Shown one piece after another: positions 25,501-40,160 of a stretch of DNA of 64,000 bases; position 1 is the first letter of the stretch, and each line of letters opens with the position of its first letter. The position numbers and the translations under genes are program-made. This stretch comes from Todiramphus chloris collaris. Its lineage: Eukaryota > Chordata > Aves > Coraciiformes > Alcedinidae. The notes under the pieces are model-generated. The model ran no database searches, had not been told where the DNA came from, and saw only the letters and a program-made list of their open reading frames with translations. The stretch spans positions 5,795,460-5,859,459 of the forward strand of contig JANVCC010000261.1 of assembly GCA_025345505.1 (NCBI GenBank). The letters run 5' to 3'.

Positions 25501-28500
25501 TGAAGAAAGCTCACTGCCTTCCTGCTAAATTAGGGCAAGCGAGACCAAGTAGAACACAGTGGGTAGACCTGTCATGGCTTCACACAAGGAGGGGCTCCTT
25601 GACTCAGGAGACTTTCCACAGTAGTCCTTGAATAAAGGTGCCTGCACCTGTAGCTAGTATTTGGTATTTCTCCTAGTGGAGACATCTAAAAAAAGAGACA
25701 GAATCTCCCCACTTCTCCAGGCTGGTGTGGTGGCCCACTCGAGAGGCAGGGCACACCAGGTTTTGTCACCATCTTTGTTACATCTGTTCAGCAGATGAAG
25801 GGCTTTTACTCAGATGCTTTTCTCCTGCACTTTGTTCACTGACTTCTCTTTAAGAACAGGTCCCCAAAGTCTGTCTGTGGTAATGGGAGCCAACAGAGGT
25901 GCCTGTCATCTAGTTAACTCCCGTACCAATAACCATTGCTAACAACCTTAACTAGGTCCTTGGCATGCGGGCAACCTCCTACAAAGGTTTTACTCAATTT
26001 GTACAAGTCTCTCCTCCTGTTCCACTTTGTGTGTACCACACTCAGGTTACAGATAGCTCTGCTGCATGCAAACAGCTGCAGCCACATCTGTAACGGCACC
26101 GTTCATCACCCAGCCTTGGTCAGCAGCTCCTCCTTGGACAGGCACCCAGTGCTGAGTCATAAGCACATCTGCTCTTTTTGGGGGGATTTAGCAGGGATAC
26201 CTGCTGTATTACCTCCCAGTGGAACCAAAAAGGGAAATTAAATGCAATGAATGTACTGATCATCAAAAATAGTAACTCACAGGAGAGGCGTTCTCCTCTC
26301 TGAGCTGTCAGCTCAGACTATAGAACTCTGGAGGATGCTCCAGTGGCTTGGTGAGGTTTACATCCACCCCTCGAACTCACCAAGTGCTCCTATTTGGGCT
26401 GCTCTGGGATTTACAAATGCCACGTGAGCCACACCATAGCCCCACACTAGGCAAGGCTCATAGTGGTTTGTCACAGTACGCTGCTCTGTGGCAGAGCTGA
26501 AGGTAACATGGCCAGATGGGATGCTGGGGTAGCCTGACTACTGCCTCACAGCCCCATTTTCCATCCTGTCTGAACTGGGACACTTGACAAGAGGCTCTCC
26601 TGCACTATCAAGCACTATCCCTTGCACCATCACCTGCCCCCTGCTATCGGCATAGCTGGGGCTTGATGTGCTGTCTCACAGCCCCGTGGATGTGCTTTCC
26701 TTGCTGGACAGAGACCAGGGGAGGCACTGCCAACCCTGTCTAGAGCATCTTCCCCTCGTGGTAGGCTCAAATTCTCTTCTGGAGGCAAATAATCTTTGCT
26801 AAGCCTCTGCCCCAGCCATGGTGGCATCCATCTAACCGATAGAGAGATGCAAAAAGCAATCATCTTGTTTGATCCGGTGGGAAGTGGACAAAGAGAAACT
26901 ATCCCCAGTACATTAATGCCTGGCATGAGCTTAGTAAGCATTATAATTAGGTGGCATTAATTAGTGCTGGAAAAGACTGTCATGTTTTACACCAAGCCTT
27001 TGGTTAAAAGATAGGACTAGAATACTTTTCTTGAAAAAATTCTATGTATATTTTCTTGTTTTACTAGTAGGGATTTTTAATCAGTTGAATGAACTTGTAT
27101 GTACTAGTTAACTTTGCTGGAGTTTAGTGGTTGTATTTAAAGCAGATTTTATCCTAGAATGATATTAATTTGATAGGATCCCTGATCTGTAAAACCATTG
27201 GTTATCTTGGTCTCTCCTGATAAGAAAAAAAAAGTGCCGAGGGTTTCCAGTTGGTGAGCACATTTGGGCAGAATCTTTCACACGTCACAAATTGCAGATG
27301 GGAGGCAGTGATCTCGAACATGCAGTCACATTGCGTGACCATCTGACACCTTCCATTTAGAAAAATAATACTTTCCTCACAGCATACGCTCCCTGCTGCA
27401 ACCAGCACCAAAAATTATGCCTGGGAGAGCTGTTCCTCCTAGACTAAGGTCTTAAATATTTCTTAGGCTGCTTTTAAAAGATTCATGCAGCAGCACCACC
27501 TCACTCACATCCTGCTAAACCAGAGAAAATACGGAAATTCTTCCCCAGACAGTGTTAATCACAAAATAGCTGAAAAGAACAAAGCAGGAAAATTATATAC
27601 TCACACTAGCGAGGTGAACAATGGCAGGCTCTTGTATGTGTAATTCAAACATGCCCGTGTAAAACACCGCATGGAGTTATTTCCCATCGCTGACAGTTTC
27701 TCGGATGCATAAAATCCCACAACTGTGGGGAAGTTCAGCTTTCAAGCGCCCAGGTTTTGTGCATAATTCCTTTTGACACTGCGGTGTACTGACGCTCATC
27801 CGTTTGAAATAGCAGTGTCCATTTCAGGGTGTCCTTTGCTATATATTGAGGTGTCAGTAGTGATAAAAAAATATCTTTACTGTTTAATGACAAAGATGTG
27901 TGAATTTAAAGGGTGATGTCTTGCACTAACCTACTGCATCCCTCTTTGTTACTGTGTCCCAGTAAATACCAAGAATAAAAATTAATCAAACTCATCCTTT
28001 CTACACAAATTACAAGACTGACTAGGAACACGTTTTTTACCCCATGATATTATCAGCAATAGGGTCGTGTGACATGAAACAGGAGGCGGGTCCTGCTTTC
28101 CTACCCGACCTTACCAAGTGTAGCTATCTTAAGGACTGGGCCATGTCTTCCTCTTTGTCTGCCAAGCTGATGTGCCCCAGCAGCCACCTCAGCCGAGCAC
28201 TTAATTTCTGCAAAGTGCCTTCCTCCCCACATCACACCCCGCAGCCATGTTGGGTCTGTGATCTCATGTCTCTGTGCCCTCTCTTTGTGCCTGAGTGCCC
28301 TTGATATTTGTGAAAAAGGAGGCACCCATGTAGCTGTTAAAATGTGGGTGGCCTTCCTGGAGAGTGGGGCACTGGCTGGTTATTGTGCCAGGGAAATTTA
28401 GCAAACTGATGGGAGGACAAACATTCTCCTCCTGCTTTACACAGGGATAGGCCCCTCTGGCTGCCGTGAGCGTGACTTGAGCCGTGGCACAGCCCTACCA

Positions 28501-29000
28501 AAGTCTTCCACAGCCACCGCAGAGGGCTGAGTCAGGCCCCTGGGTCTGTCTCCTCCTAACACCCTAGCAGGGACCCTCCAGCCTCTGGGAGTTGTAATGA
28601 CAGCTTTGTCTCGCTGCAGCTTTCTGGCCGTCAGGGTTGGCCTGAGCCCACCAAGCAGCGTTACAAGCACCCATCATGCAGAAATAGCAATTAGTGTCTG
28701 CCACCATGGGCCAAGTTTGAACTCGCAGACCAGAGAAGAAAAGCTCGATCTTTTCTCCTGTCTTCTGGCACAGCCTTTCAGTGCCCCGAGCCCTGAACAG
28801 GCTCTTTAAGAAATGAACTGCTCCAAGTTCCCATCTTGTACTTTCCAACCCAGCCCTCCACAGACCTCCTTCTTCCCACAACATTCGCTGCTTCACTACT
28901 CCTCTAGCCCCTGCTAGAGCCGTGGCCTGTGCCAGCTGCGTCTCTGCGCACCCTGAGGCCTGGGTCTCGCCTGGCTGCTGTTTGGCTGGACAGAGGCCCT

Positions 29001-29047
29001 TTCCTTCTGCCCCTTCTGCCCCTTCCTTCTGCCCCTTCTGCCCCTTG
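29001..29047. repeat. CCTTCTGCC-type short tandem repeat
   Basis: Four CCTTCTGCCCC-like units with one internal rearrangement (CCTTCCTTCTG). It lies in a locally GC-richer stretch. Confidence 0.8.
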
Positions 29048-32000
29048 CCCCAGCAGACACGCTCTGTATGCTGCTGATTGCTATCCCGATAGTCAGCTCC
29101 TCCCTCTCGCATGTGGTCAGAGGACGGCCTTGTCCGGCCGCACAGAGCTGAGCTGCAGTCCCAGGGTGTTGCAGGATGGGTCCACTTTGGGCACCAAGAC
29201 AAAACTTCCCCTCGTGGAGCCAAAAAGTGTCAGATCCCGATTTATGTCCCTTCTAGGACCAGAATATGGACTCCAGTGTTTTGTTTTAACAGTTTATAGG
29301 CACCTATTCAGATCCCCAGAGCCCGTGACTGTTGCCTAGTGAGAATTACAGGCCTCAGGTTTAGTTCCCAAAAACAAAGATCAAGTGGTGGTCCTAACGC
29401 TCATCAGAGATGAAAAGGACCTAATTGCTTCCCAGAATGAGCCTTCCCTCGCTGCGGTGGTACCCCCAGCCTGGGGGCACTCAGAATGAGAGCCAAGGCC
29501 TCTCTGTGCGTGGGACAGCCTGTGTTATTTTGGGCCGGATAATTGGACACTCAAACCCCAGACTTTTCCCCCTTGAGTCCCGCTTTTCTGACCTGTTAAC
29601 TTAGAAGTTGTGACCTGCTGCTCCTATCTCATCCTTGCTCCTGCCAGGAGTCATCACCGTGTCTGGATCAGTAAGGCTGAGCCAACTGGTGAACTTGTCT
29701 CATTATCTCCTTGCCGAAAACTTACAAGCGTTACTTATTCTTGGATACTTGTAGTATTTATGCTTTTCCTACCCAGAAGATTAGCTCAGGCATAGCAGAG
29801 CTCAGAGCACAAACCCATCTTTTGGCATTAACTTAGCCTGGGCTGGCTGTCATTTTACAGTAGTTGCACAGAAAGAGTAACTAGCAACAGCACTTACAAA
29901 TCATAGATTATATTGTAGTGGTTTAGCTCATATTGTTTGCTTTAAATTTATATTGTGCTTTAAATGCCAGCCATTAAAATTATTAGGGCAAGGTTTGCCC
30001 TCAGTTTACAGCCCCTCTCCCCAGCAGCTCATAAGAGAAGCTGCTGTGCAGTTGTCCTCATCTCTCTTTAGTTGTGCAGTAGAAGTCAGAGAGAGTGTCC
30101 AGAGAGTCATAACACAGCCTGGAGCTGTTTCACTTCCAGACAAGAATCCCATTTGGAAATCCAGATGCAGAACCAGGTGAAATGCATTAGAAAGCTGCAT
30201 TTCATTTGCTTCACCTATTCACACCACCTTGACCCCCACTCTAAATCCTTGCTGTCTGTCTGGGTGCAGTGATGGAAAAGGGAACAAGGGACTAAAAAGG
30301 GACCTTGTACTTGACAATAAGTTATTTTGAGTTGCCGTCTAAGCCTAAAGGAAGACCATTCCTTTTTCAAGGAGAGCACTTTATTAATGTATGCCTTTTT
30401 ACTGTTATTATCCTCTGATATGTTGCTTTGCATTTTTCCAGTCTGTCCTCACATTTACTGTAAAATATAGTTTTAAAATAGCTTCAGCCGTGGCTACAGA
30501 ACTTTCTGTGGATGTTCTTAATCTGTGAAAACAAGATCTGTAGCAGAAAGACTAATGCAGCCCTAAACAGAGAGATGCCAGTGACACTTCTTCAGAGCCT
30601 TTAAATTGGTGAATATGATCTTATTTTGGCTTGTGACAAATCCCAGTGATGAAATGTCAGCAGTGTTTACACAGAAGTCTGCCTACCAGAGACAGTGCAA
30701 AATTAACTCTTTCCAGCACCACTGTCCAGGCAGAACAGAGCTTCTGTGGTCTTCTGCGAGGATTAGGCTGTCAGAAAAGAAGAGTTACAGAAATATTGCC
30801 AAATGCTATTCTGGAGGGCAGAGACACCGTGAAGCTGACCGCACAAAACTGAACAAGACATGAGTTGCTTGAGAGTTGTCCTGGGCAGAGTTGTCCAGGC
30901 ACACCCGCTGAGGGCAAGGTCACAATTTGTCCAGAATTCCTCAACAGAAGTTTGAACCAAAATCATTACTACCTTCCAGGCTCAGCATTGTCATTCCTTG
31001 CATGATTGCCACATCTGCCAGCTTCCATAGGACAGTTTAGGTGTGAGACAAAGCTGGACAAAGTTTCAGTGGGAAAGCTGCAGTATCTTTTGCCACATAG
31101 CCCCCTGGCTGTGCATTAACAGTCTGCATGGTGGCCTACAAACGTAAAGGCAGACACAGCCCACCTCATGGGGCAGGCGGTGGAAAAGCTGAACAAGATT
31201 CTTCTGCTAAAGGTGCTGACTTTGTTGAGTATTAAGTCATATATTAAGTATATATTATATCACTACAATGCCTGAAAAAGTCCGTGAGAAAAACAAAGGG
31301 TCTGCAAGAATGAGGAGTGGGCAGCCAGAGCAGAGAGAGGACACCACAGACTCGTACGATGGGGAAGCAATAGGAGATGGCAGCAGCCCAGACACGCTGA
31401 CTAAAAGCTCTTCTGTTGTCTCACACCTCTTGCTGGAGATGTAGATGGAGCTCTGGCAATAGCTTCGGCTGGAAACTGTGCTGGAAAATCACAGAGCCTC
31501 TCCTGCACTGCAGCAGGACTGGTTTGTGACCGGTGTCACCCTGAGGTCAGGAGATAACGGGAGCAGAGGACGCCTTTCACAAAACAGGCAAACTTTAGGA
31601 GGCAGAAACCCTTGTGCAAACCTGATGTTTTATTGTTGGTAGGTAAAATAGCTGTAAAGCTGAATTATACCTGAATTGTATTACCTGCACTGGTAGGGAA
31701 GAAAATGTTAATGAGGAAAAAAAAATATATTGTGTACTCTCTTTCTGAGACTTTATTGCTGCATCAACATCTTTCTTCTTCCAGGTGTGCTGAGCAATTC
31801 TAGTTCCTCTGAAAGTTTAAGGTAGGAGCAGACATTTATCTGCTTTGAAAATTATATAGTATCATACTCGCCATGTGGGCTCAGTCCTTAAATGCCATAT
31901 GGGCACAACTGTCCTGTGGCGTTTGATCCTGAAATGCAAGCTGAATTAAACAGAACCATCAAAGGCAGTGAAGATATGGCCTCTGTGTCTCAGCTCATGC

Positions 32001-35000
32001 TTTGGCAAAATGCAGGTACCTTTTACACACAGACAAGGATGATAAGGCATAAAGCTTCATATCTGATGCAAGACACAGCAAAAACCTAAAAGCAGTGAGA
32101 AGAAAAAGAAAAATAGCAACAGGAGGGCTGACAAAAAAAAGAAAAACCAGGTGAGAAAAGTAGAATGAGAATACTGAGAAAAAAATAAATTGCCTGTAGA
32201 AGGATGGAGGAGAGGCACAGGTAAGGGCAATTCGGTGCCAACAGGATTGGGTTCTATGTCCACACTCTCCCCTGACCCTGCAACCCGGCTGGCTTCTCTA
32301 ACAAGCAGGGAGAAGGTGCTGGAAGGGACAAAGCCTGCAGCAGTGGGCAGGACAGGAGCTCTGGGGCCAGCCGCAGAGCCCAACGGGGTGAGGGTCAGGA
32401 GGCAATTCACCCAGACAGGTTCACTGAATTGTGTGGTTGCATATCGGAAACATTCAACGAATCCAGCCAGTATTCTTTGTGCTGTTTGATGTCATAGGAA
32501 AAAAAACAGATGGAAATGTGTTATACTGGGGACTAAAGGGGTCTTGATGTTCCCTTCCCGACACACTTTTCCTCTTTTAGGACTTTGCTTTAGGTTTCAA
32601 TTATCCTTTTAGAGAGACAGAAACTGCAGTCCTGTTTGTGAGGCTTTTGAGTATCCAAACTCCTCTCTTTTGGTCACTGGTTGTGCTCCTTGGAGCCCAT
32701 TTTGTCACGTTGTAAGGTAAGACAAGGCTGTGACCCAGATTCTGGTCTCTTGGGTGCTGTGGCTCAGCTGCATAGACTAATGTTGCTTGGGGTTTCACTG
32801 TTTCCACCCTTCCTACTGTTCTTGTAAATTTGTTTTCCCACTGCAACACATAAAGAGCAACAATACATGCTCCAAGGCATCATCTCTCACCTCTTTGTCC
32901 CCAGCGATCAGAAGAAGTCCCTTTTAAAAGTACCTTGCTTGTATGCACTCAATTTTTGCTCTTTTTCGTATTTTTTAATATTTTCATTGCATTTTTTTCT
33001 GGGGTTCTTTCCCCAAGATCTTAGATAAACCACAGAACACTAAACAGAGCTGCAGCTGCTTCCCAGGAACAATAAAAGCTAAGGGTCAAATGAAGAAGAA
33101 AACATCACTTCAAGGTAGGCCTATAAAATCTTGTGCGTTTCAGGGGCAGCGCGGGAGTTTGCTGTACAAACGCCTGAGTAACAGCTGGTTGCCATGTCCT
33201 ACAAACACTTCTCCTGCTGCAGGTACATTGGAAAATATCTTAAGGCCAGTGACAGCTAAGGAGAGTCAGCCCAACAGGCAGCACTGAAGGATCACAGGAA
33301 TCCTGAATGCAGAATAATTCCCAAAGGAGCCTTTTGTATTTCACACATCATAGTAGTCTTCAGAATTGCACAGTGCTTTACAGCAAATAACAATAGGGTA
33401 TCTAGGTGTGGTATGCTACATTTTTCACTGGTTCCTTAGAGGCTTCTCTCTGTCCTTCTCCACTTGTTTACTCAAGGGCAAGCAACTGGAATTACATATC
33501 CCTTACACTCATCAGTCGAGAGAACAAGTCCCCTGCACCTCTTTCTGGTTACCCGCAGAGCAGGGAGAGCAAAACGAGCACGGTGCCAGGCACAGCTTGA
33601 GAGGACAATCCCCTCTTTAGAGTCATGGCCAGTTTATGTATTGTCATGAGAGACAATAATAAGGTGAAGCAGGTAACACAGTGATGACAACTTTTTTCCT
33701 TAGAAAGGGATAAAGGATTTTAAGAGGTTTTAAAATATGGTTTTTTGCCCATGACAGAAATGTGGTGCTTGGGGTGGCAGGACATCACAGATAGGGAATA
33801 ACAGGCTGCCTCTCCATTCCAGTGTCTGGGGGGGACATATGACCATCTGACCCTATTCCAGCAAACCATCTTCTGTGAGAAGGTTGTGCCTGTTGTTTCA
33901 TTCTTAAGAGCAGAAGAGAGGCTTCTGAATGTGCCCATCTGCCCCGACACTAATATTTTTTAAAGGCTTTAAGGCTTCTGCCTGACGCCTTCTCTGTGTG
34001 AAGTCCCTTTCTTCAGACAACTCAAGAATACTTTTCAAATATTTTTATTGTAATTCCGGTGGCCACAGCATAGGGAGCATTCAGAAGGACACAGCTCGCT
34101 GGTCTGGAGCGATGGGCAGGGCGGAATTCAGACCCCGCACGCTTCACCAGGCTGTGCCCTGCCACGCTTTCTTCTGCTTTGCCTCTTTGGACCTGCCCTG
34201 AGCTTGCAAGTTAAAAGAAAACTGCAGCCACATTATGGAGGCCAGCAGCATGAAAGTACAGTGCGAGAAGCACTTGTCACCATGAATAAACAGTGAAATG
34301 CATTTTTTTTAAAGTTGCTAATTCCACTTGGCATTTCTGAGCCCAGCGTTGGAAACATCCATCTTGTTAAAAAGTGATGTCATTTGTGACACTAGTAGTA
34401 TTAGAAGAGACTGCAAATGAGTTTTCAACATGCTTTAATAATGATTTAACAACCGGGAGAGTAATCAATATTTTAGGGATAAATTTTCCACTCTGCCTTT
34501 AGCAGACTCCATTTCTGTCCATACAGAACCCTGTCTACAGATCTGCAGGTGAAAATACCTGACTGCACGTGTCAAAAATGTACATGTGAAATATTACACC
34601 TGCAACACTTACTGCCCAACACCCAGTTTATATTGTGAATTTATAAAGTGAATTAAAAATCCTTTTGTTTTTCCCCCGTCTCTGATATAGCCAATCCCAC
34701 CTATCTCTCTGATAAACCTATAAAAGAGATCTTTATACCTGTTTTCTCTTCTGTATTTTTGTGTTCAAAAGCAACAACAGAAAAAAGCTGGTCAGTTTTT
34801 GGTATAGCACAGTGTCTAGCATGAGGCACCATAATGTCGTTTACTGATAGAATTGGATGATATTTGGATTTCACATCCTGGTCACAAAATGAGATTATGG
34901 CATTCTAAACTGCTTGAGTAATTGATGTGCAGATGCTTTTTAAGAAAGGGGATAATCCAAAGTGATTGGTTTACAAAGGAAAAAAAAAAAAAGAAAAAGA

Positions 35001-35535
35001 GCTCATGTTTGTTCAGTTTTTAATGCTGATTCATTCCATACCTATTTCACTGAAAGCACAAGCCTTTCAAATGGCTTTGGGGTTTTGTTTGTTTGTTTGT
35101 TTTCGCTGAGTTGTTCTTATGCAATTTCACTCCTACATGAGAAATATTCTTTTGATATTATTTAATCATAGGCAAAGTTCCTGAAAAGCTAAATGTGGGA
35201 TCTATGTTCTCCCTTCTTGGGAGAAATAGACTAATATTTTCTGAAGGAAGTAGTAATCAGATTAATTAATGTCTTCAGTTACCTTTTGGTGTGGTTTTTT
35301 TACTAAATAGTGCTCTCAACTTTCCAAGACTGAGTCATTCAAAATTTGACTCCCCTCAAAAATCTTGATCCTGTAGCAAAATTCTATGTATGACCTCATT
35401 TCCCTAAGGATCTTTTTAATATTTCATCAAGATAGAGGACTTGACTTTCATCTCCAAAATATGTTATTATTGATAGGAAGTCATAATAATGCTAATAGTA
35501 GCATAATGATCTTTGGTTGCTTTACGATAAGCTTT

Positions 35536-35553
35536 AAAAAAAAAAAAAAAAAA
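35536..35553. repeat. Poly-A run (18 A)
   Basis: A homopolymer run within AT-rich unique sequence. No associated element is recognised. Confidence 0.95.
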
Positions 35554-38500
35554 CGATTTTAGACAATCTTTTAGATAATTAGAAAACAGTTAGGCAAAGT
35601 ATATCCAAAGGGTCAGTCTGGGAGGGCCTTGCTCCATGTATGTTCATTAAGTCACATTCCCACTTTGAAGCTAATGGGAATCTCTTCACTACAGCACTGT
35701 AGGATTTGACCCAAGGTTGTAGACATCACAATATTGGTGAATAGTTTTGCCAGCTTTTTTCTCACTATTAAAATCCCTGTGGGTATTTGGCCAGTGAATG
35801 TCTTGCAGTGGTAATCTTAAAAATCTCATTTATGTCTAGTGAGCACAATAGCTACATTTTCGGTTTAGAGCACGTGGTAAATACACCTTTGGAAGCTAAT
35901 GCTTAACTCACCCAGAGCTGGAATAGTGACTATTATTAGCAGCAAGGCAATTGGATTATACCACCAGAAGGAGCTGCTCTGAACTTTAGCTCAAAACTTG
36001 ATGTCAAATACTATAAAGTGTGAAAAGAACCAAATGACCTTTCACTTCTCTTTTTCTTCAGAACTTCTTAGTCTGGACATGGACCAGATGTCATAAAACA
36101 CAACTGGGGGAGCCAAGACTGCACAAAAGGGTTTATGATGGGAAGGCTGGGAGGGCAGGGAGGGGATGGCAGAGCTGCTGGGGAGCTGCTGTAGTCCCCA
36201 CCTCAGGACACTGGGCAGAATGCCTGGTCCAGACCACAAGCTGCAGGTGGGCACTGCTGGGCCAGGTGTGATGGGAAGCTTCCTGCGCGACAGGAAAAAG
36301 ATGTGTGCTCGGGGTGGGCACTGTGCACCTCTCTGTCACTGTGTGGAGCTCAGCTTTGCCAGGAGGCTGGGTGGGAGGAGAAGTCCCTCACCTGTGGCAC
36401 AGTTGTCGGGTTGAGCAGCATGTGCTATCAAGTGTCAGAAATGAAGAGGGAGGTGGTGACCAGCTATGGACAGTGCACAGCATGAAATGCAGTCAGACTG
36501 CAAGTGAAAACAAGTGAAACCTGGTAAATCCCAACACTGGGATTTTATTTAAATAATGTGCTACAGTAAAAGCTAACTCAGGTGGGAGATCTGAGATTGA
36601 AGCTGACAGTAGGAGTCCTAGAGAGCAAACATTTTCTGTCCTTTAGTCTTTACTCTAAGTTTATCCCAGATTTCATTTGAAACCAGAACAGTATGGAAAG
36701 CAATATCCTTTCTCTGACTACCTTTCACTAATCCTCAGAACACAACAGCTAGGACCCTACTAGTCATTCAAGACTTGGAGGATTTGTGTGCACGTGTGTG
36801 AGCAGCCGTGTGAGACAATCTGTACTCCCATCCCTAGTACAAAACACCAGCCCAATGTTTCTAACCTGACAAATTTGGAAATCTGTGAAGTAGAGAAAGT
36901 GTTTTCTTGTGCGTGGTGCAGAGAGACCCTTTGGGGAAGTAGAAGGATTTAGGCAGGATGTCATAGGTATGAAGACAAATGTTTCAGTCACCCTTCTGAG
37001 CCTGCTTCCAGTTATTTAAGTGCCTGCTTGTAATCTTCCAAAGAAAAGCCTTCAAAACTTGAAGCAGGCAATGGCACTTGCTCCTGGCAGAGATGATGAT
37101 GTGTCTGCTGGGAGGTGCAAATGGTCCATGGTGCAGGCTGCAGCATGGTGCCTATTTGTCCTACCACCCAGCCAGGCTCAGCAGCCAAGCAGGAGGGCTC
37201 AGTCCAGACTGGATGGGAGATGACCTGGGAATCCTTGATGCATTGTGATGCTGAGGAAGCTCCAGCTTCCCACTGAATGGGAGAGTGATGCCAGGAGTAG
37301 AGTGTTGCCCTGGTGAGCTATACAAGCCATGCACAAAAAGGGGATGAAAACAAATCTTATCTGTCCACACTGGGCTGGTGGGGCTGTCCAGTCAACCTAA
37401 CACCAAGGTATGATTTTCCAGTTCACTGGTAATGGTGGAGTCTTATTTGTTCCCTGAAGAGCCCTGAAAGAAGTTATATTGACATGAGCCCAACCAGAAC
37501 ATCTGCCAGAGCAGGTTTCCACTGGAACATATTACTTCCTTGACTTGGTATCTTCCTACAAAAAATGCCCCAGAGGTCTTCACTAACTTTCCTACTTTTT
37601 TCCGCAACATGTGAACCCACAGTCTCCCGAAGCTATCCATTTGCCCACGTTCCTTCAGTCTACCAAGCAAAATATCTGCAAAGCACTTCTGTAAACCAGA
37701 ACTTTAAAAAAAATTATCTTTCATAAGAAATGAAGCAACCTGATCCCACGCCCCAGCAAGCACCCTGGTTTGGAAATTTTATTTGGAATAAGAAGTATTC
37801 TGAATACATAAGCATCCCTTCATGAATCTCTTGCCAACTTGGAGGCAAATGAGGATATTTCAGATGTCACTAATCTTAATATCTGTATGTGTCCTAGAAA
37901 GTGTGTATGAAGTGGAGCATCATGTCGCTTGGATCTAGGGATTCACTGAAGGGCAGAGAACATGGTGGACAGGAGAAAGCCACAGGACTATACAAACACA
38001 GACCGTTAGTTATAGGCTGCAAGGTTCATGATGGGCTTCCTATTGTCTGTGTGCTGTGTGCTCAGCCTTTGAAAGCCTGAAAAGTACAAGAGCAAGGGAT
38101 GACAAATGGTTTAATGATTACAGGATGGTACACCACATCATATGTTCTTGGTCCTTGGCCTGACCCAACTCCTGACTGTAAGTAAATTCTTTTACTGTTC
38201 CAGTCCAAATCCTGCAGTCTGCAACCAGGCAAAACAGTCACTGCGATAAAATTCTGTCTTGCTGAATGTTTTCTGGGTAACCACAATAACACTGTTTCCT
38301 CCTTCTTGCCCACAGCAACATCTTCTGGTACCACAGTCCCCTGAGGGACAATGCTAAATGTGGCACGATTTGGCGACAGGCTGTGATCAAAATCAAATCC
38401 GAACACCAGTGTATTGCAGTAGTGACCCACTTTCACTCTTTATTTCCTCCTCTCATCTGTGATTCTCGAAAATCACTTGCCTCTAGCATTGTCACTTCTT

Positions 38501-39981
38501 TAACTCCCAGCCTAGAAGATCTGCTGTGCCAGAGCACCCCATGACTCAGAGAGATCCAAAAAGCCTGAGCTTAGCAGCATGCCTACTGAACTGAGACAAA
38601 TAAGATGAGCAGGTCAGTCTGACGAGCTAATCAGAACTCTCCTCTAGGAAAGATTATGCTTCCAGGACATATTCCACATATTGCAGAAAGCATGTGGAAT
38701 AGAGCCAAGGCAGAGATACCAACTCCAGCATAACCCATGTTCCCTCAGTCTTGCACATCCTCAAGGACAGTTTGTCTTTTGACCTAATGAACAGAACCTT
38801 TATAAGTACAAAATCGCTTCCCTTCCTTCTCGAATGGGGGAGTGTTTCTTATCCCATCACTTTCTCTGGTCCCAACACTGGGGATTCTGCAGCTAATGAA
38901 AAAATGTCTCAAAGTGCCCAAGACAGAACAGGTGTAAGACAGACCCTCTAAATATTCCTCACATCTCGACGTGAAGCTCTTCGGACCTGTATTTGTGACC
39001 CTAGTAACCTTGGAAGGCTACTTATCTATGGCAGTAGGACTGAAGTTATTACTTCACTTCTCTCAGGCAGGAAGAGCACATGCTGTGACAGAAGAGCTGT
39101 AGATGGTACCTATTGAGTCTATACAGCTTCATGAATGTTGCTTCAGCTTCAATTCCACTAACACTGCTGAGGCAAACATCCTCAAGTCTGAAACTCATCA
39201 TCCCTCTAATACATTTTTTTTCTTAGACACCCTACAGCACGTTCCTCAGTCCAGAAAGCACAACAGAAGATCTCTGCTGAAGGAGCAAATAAGCTGTTGA
39301 TTTACATTCTTGTATTTTCTAATCTGAGCTCCTCTTGCCTAGACAGCCACACCAACACTTACAGTTTATCAGTAGTCTTGTTCAAATATAAACAATATAG
39401 CATATTGGCTAAATGGCACTGTGTGAGTGACCCACCGTTTGGCCTTCCATGGCTTTGGGAGAATAGCAGATAACTGATGGACAGCAGCCCCTCTCCTCCC
39501 CCCCGCCGGTGCACGCTGATCCACATACATCCAGCTAACACATTTGTGAACCCCTTTGGAAAACAAAAGTCACACAGCCCTGCTAAGGAGAGTCATTCAA
39601 TGAGGTGGCAAGATATTTGTTTTGCTTTGGTTCCCGTATGTTTTGTTTGGGAGAATTAGTGCTAAGTCTCCCTTTCAGAATTTTGAAGATTGCTGTTTTG
39701 CCTTGGGTCACAAAGCGGCTGGTTTTAGTTCCATTCTTCTTTATAATTTTTGCATTGGACAGGAATAGTAAGACTTTGCAGATCGATACACACATGCTAA
39801 GGGAAAATATGCAAGAAAAATAATGCCGTTCTTATCTGCAATATGCCTCTTTAATAAGACTCACCTACCACTGCTCTTTGGTTGTTGTAGCACCAAATTC
39901 ATATGCAAGTCTAACACTGAAAATAAATAAGCAGTGACTTGTGTGTGCATGTGGTGTGTGTACTATAGCAGATACTGGGGC

Positions 39982-40064
39982 AGATCGTCAGCTGGTGTAA
40001 ATCAGCCTAGGTCCATTGACTTTAATGGAAACTTGCCAACTTACCCCAGCTGAGAATCTGATTA
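39982..40064. repeat. Old hairpin-forming dispersed repeat (amniote-type, family unnamed)
   Basis: The ends are inverted: CAGATCGTCAGCTGGTGTAA on the left and TTACCCCAGCTGAGAATCTG on the right. The centre is TCCATTGACTTTAATGGA, itself nearly palindromic. The same pattern is familiar from ancient dispersed repeats in turtles, crocodiles and birds. A related piece with TTACACTGGTGTAA lies at about 40112-40160. I do not know the accepted family name. Confidence 0.55.
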
Positions 40065-40111
40065 TTGTTTTGCAAGTTCTTGCATTAAAGATAAGCATTC
40101 ACATTCTACTC

Positions 40112-40160
40112 TCTTACACTGGTGTAAGTGGGAGTAACTTCAGTGAAGACTCTGGAGTCT
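40112..40160. repeat. Possible second copy of the hairpin repeat
   Basis: CTTACACTGGTGTAAGTGGG AGTAACTTCAGTGAAGACT resembles the dispersed TTACACTGGTGTAA...AGTAACTCCACTGAAGTC pattern. It is short and diverged. Confidence 0.4.

Larger units (their letters stand above)
25501..39981. other. Long intergenic stretch, no gene seen
   Basis: 14.5 kb without a supported gene. The part 28430-29340 is GC-richer and has overlapping ORFs on both strands (219 residues minus, 136 plus) with no domain. The part 34210-34480 is AT-rich with ATGATTTAACAACC and TAATCAAT words typical of conserved elements. The part 35610-35720 may be an old dispersed repeat (GAAGCTAATGGGAATCTCTT). No transposon is certain. Confidence 0.55.

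Noticed and set aside
28564-29223. 219-residue minus ORF with Gln/Gly/Lys-rich middle
   Set aside because: The repeat-like part is the reverse of the CCTTCTGCC tandem repeat; no recognisable domain.
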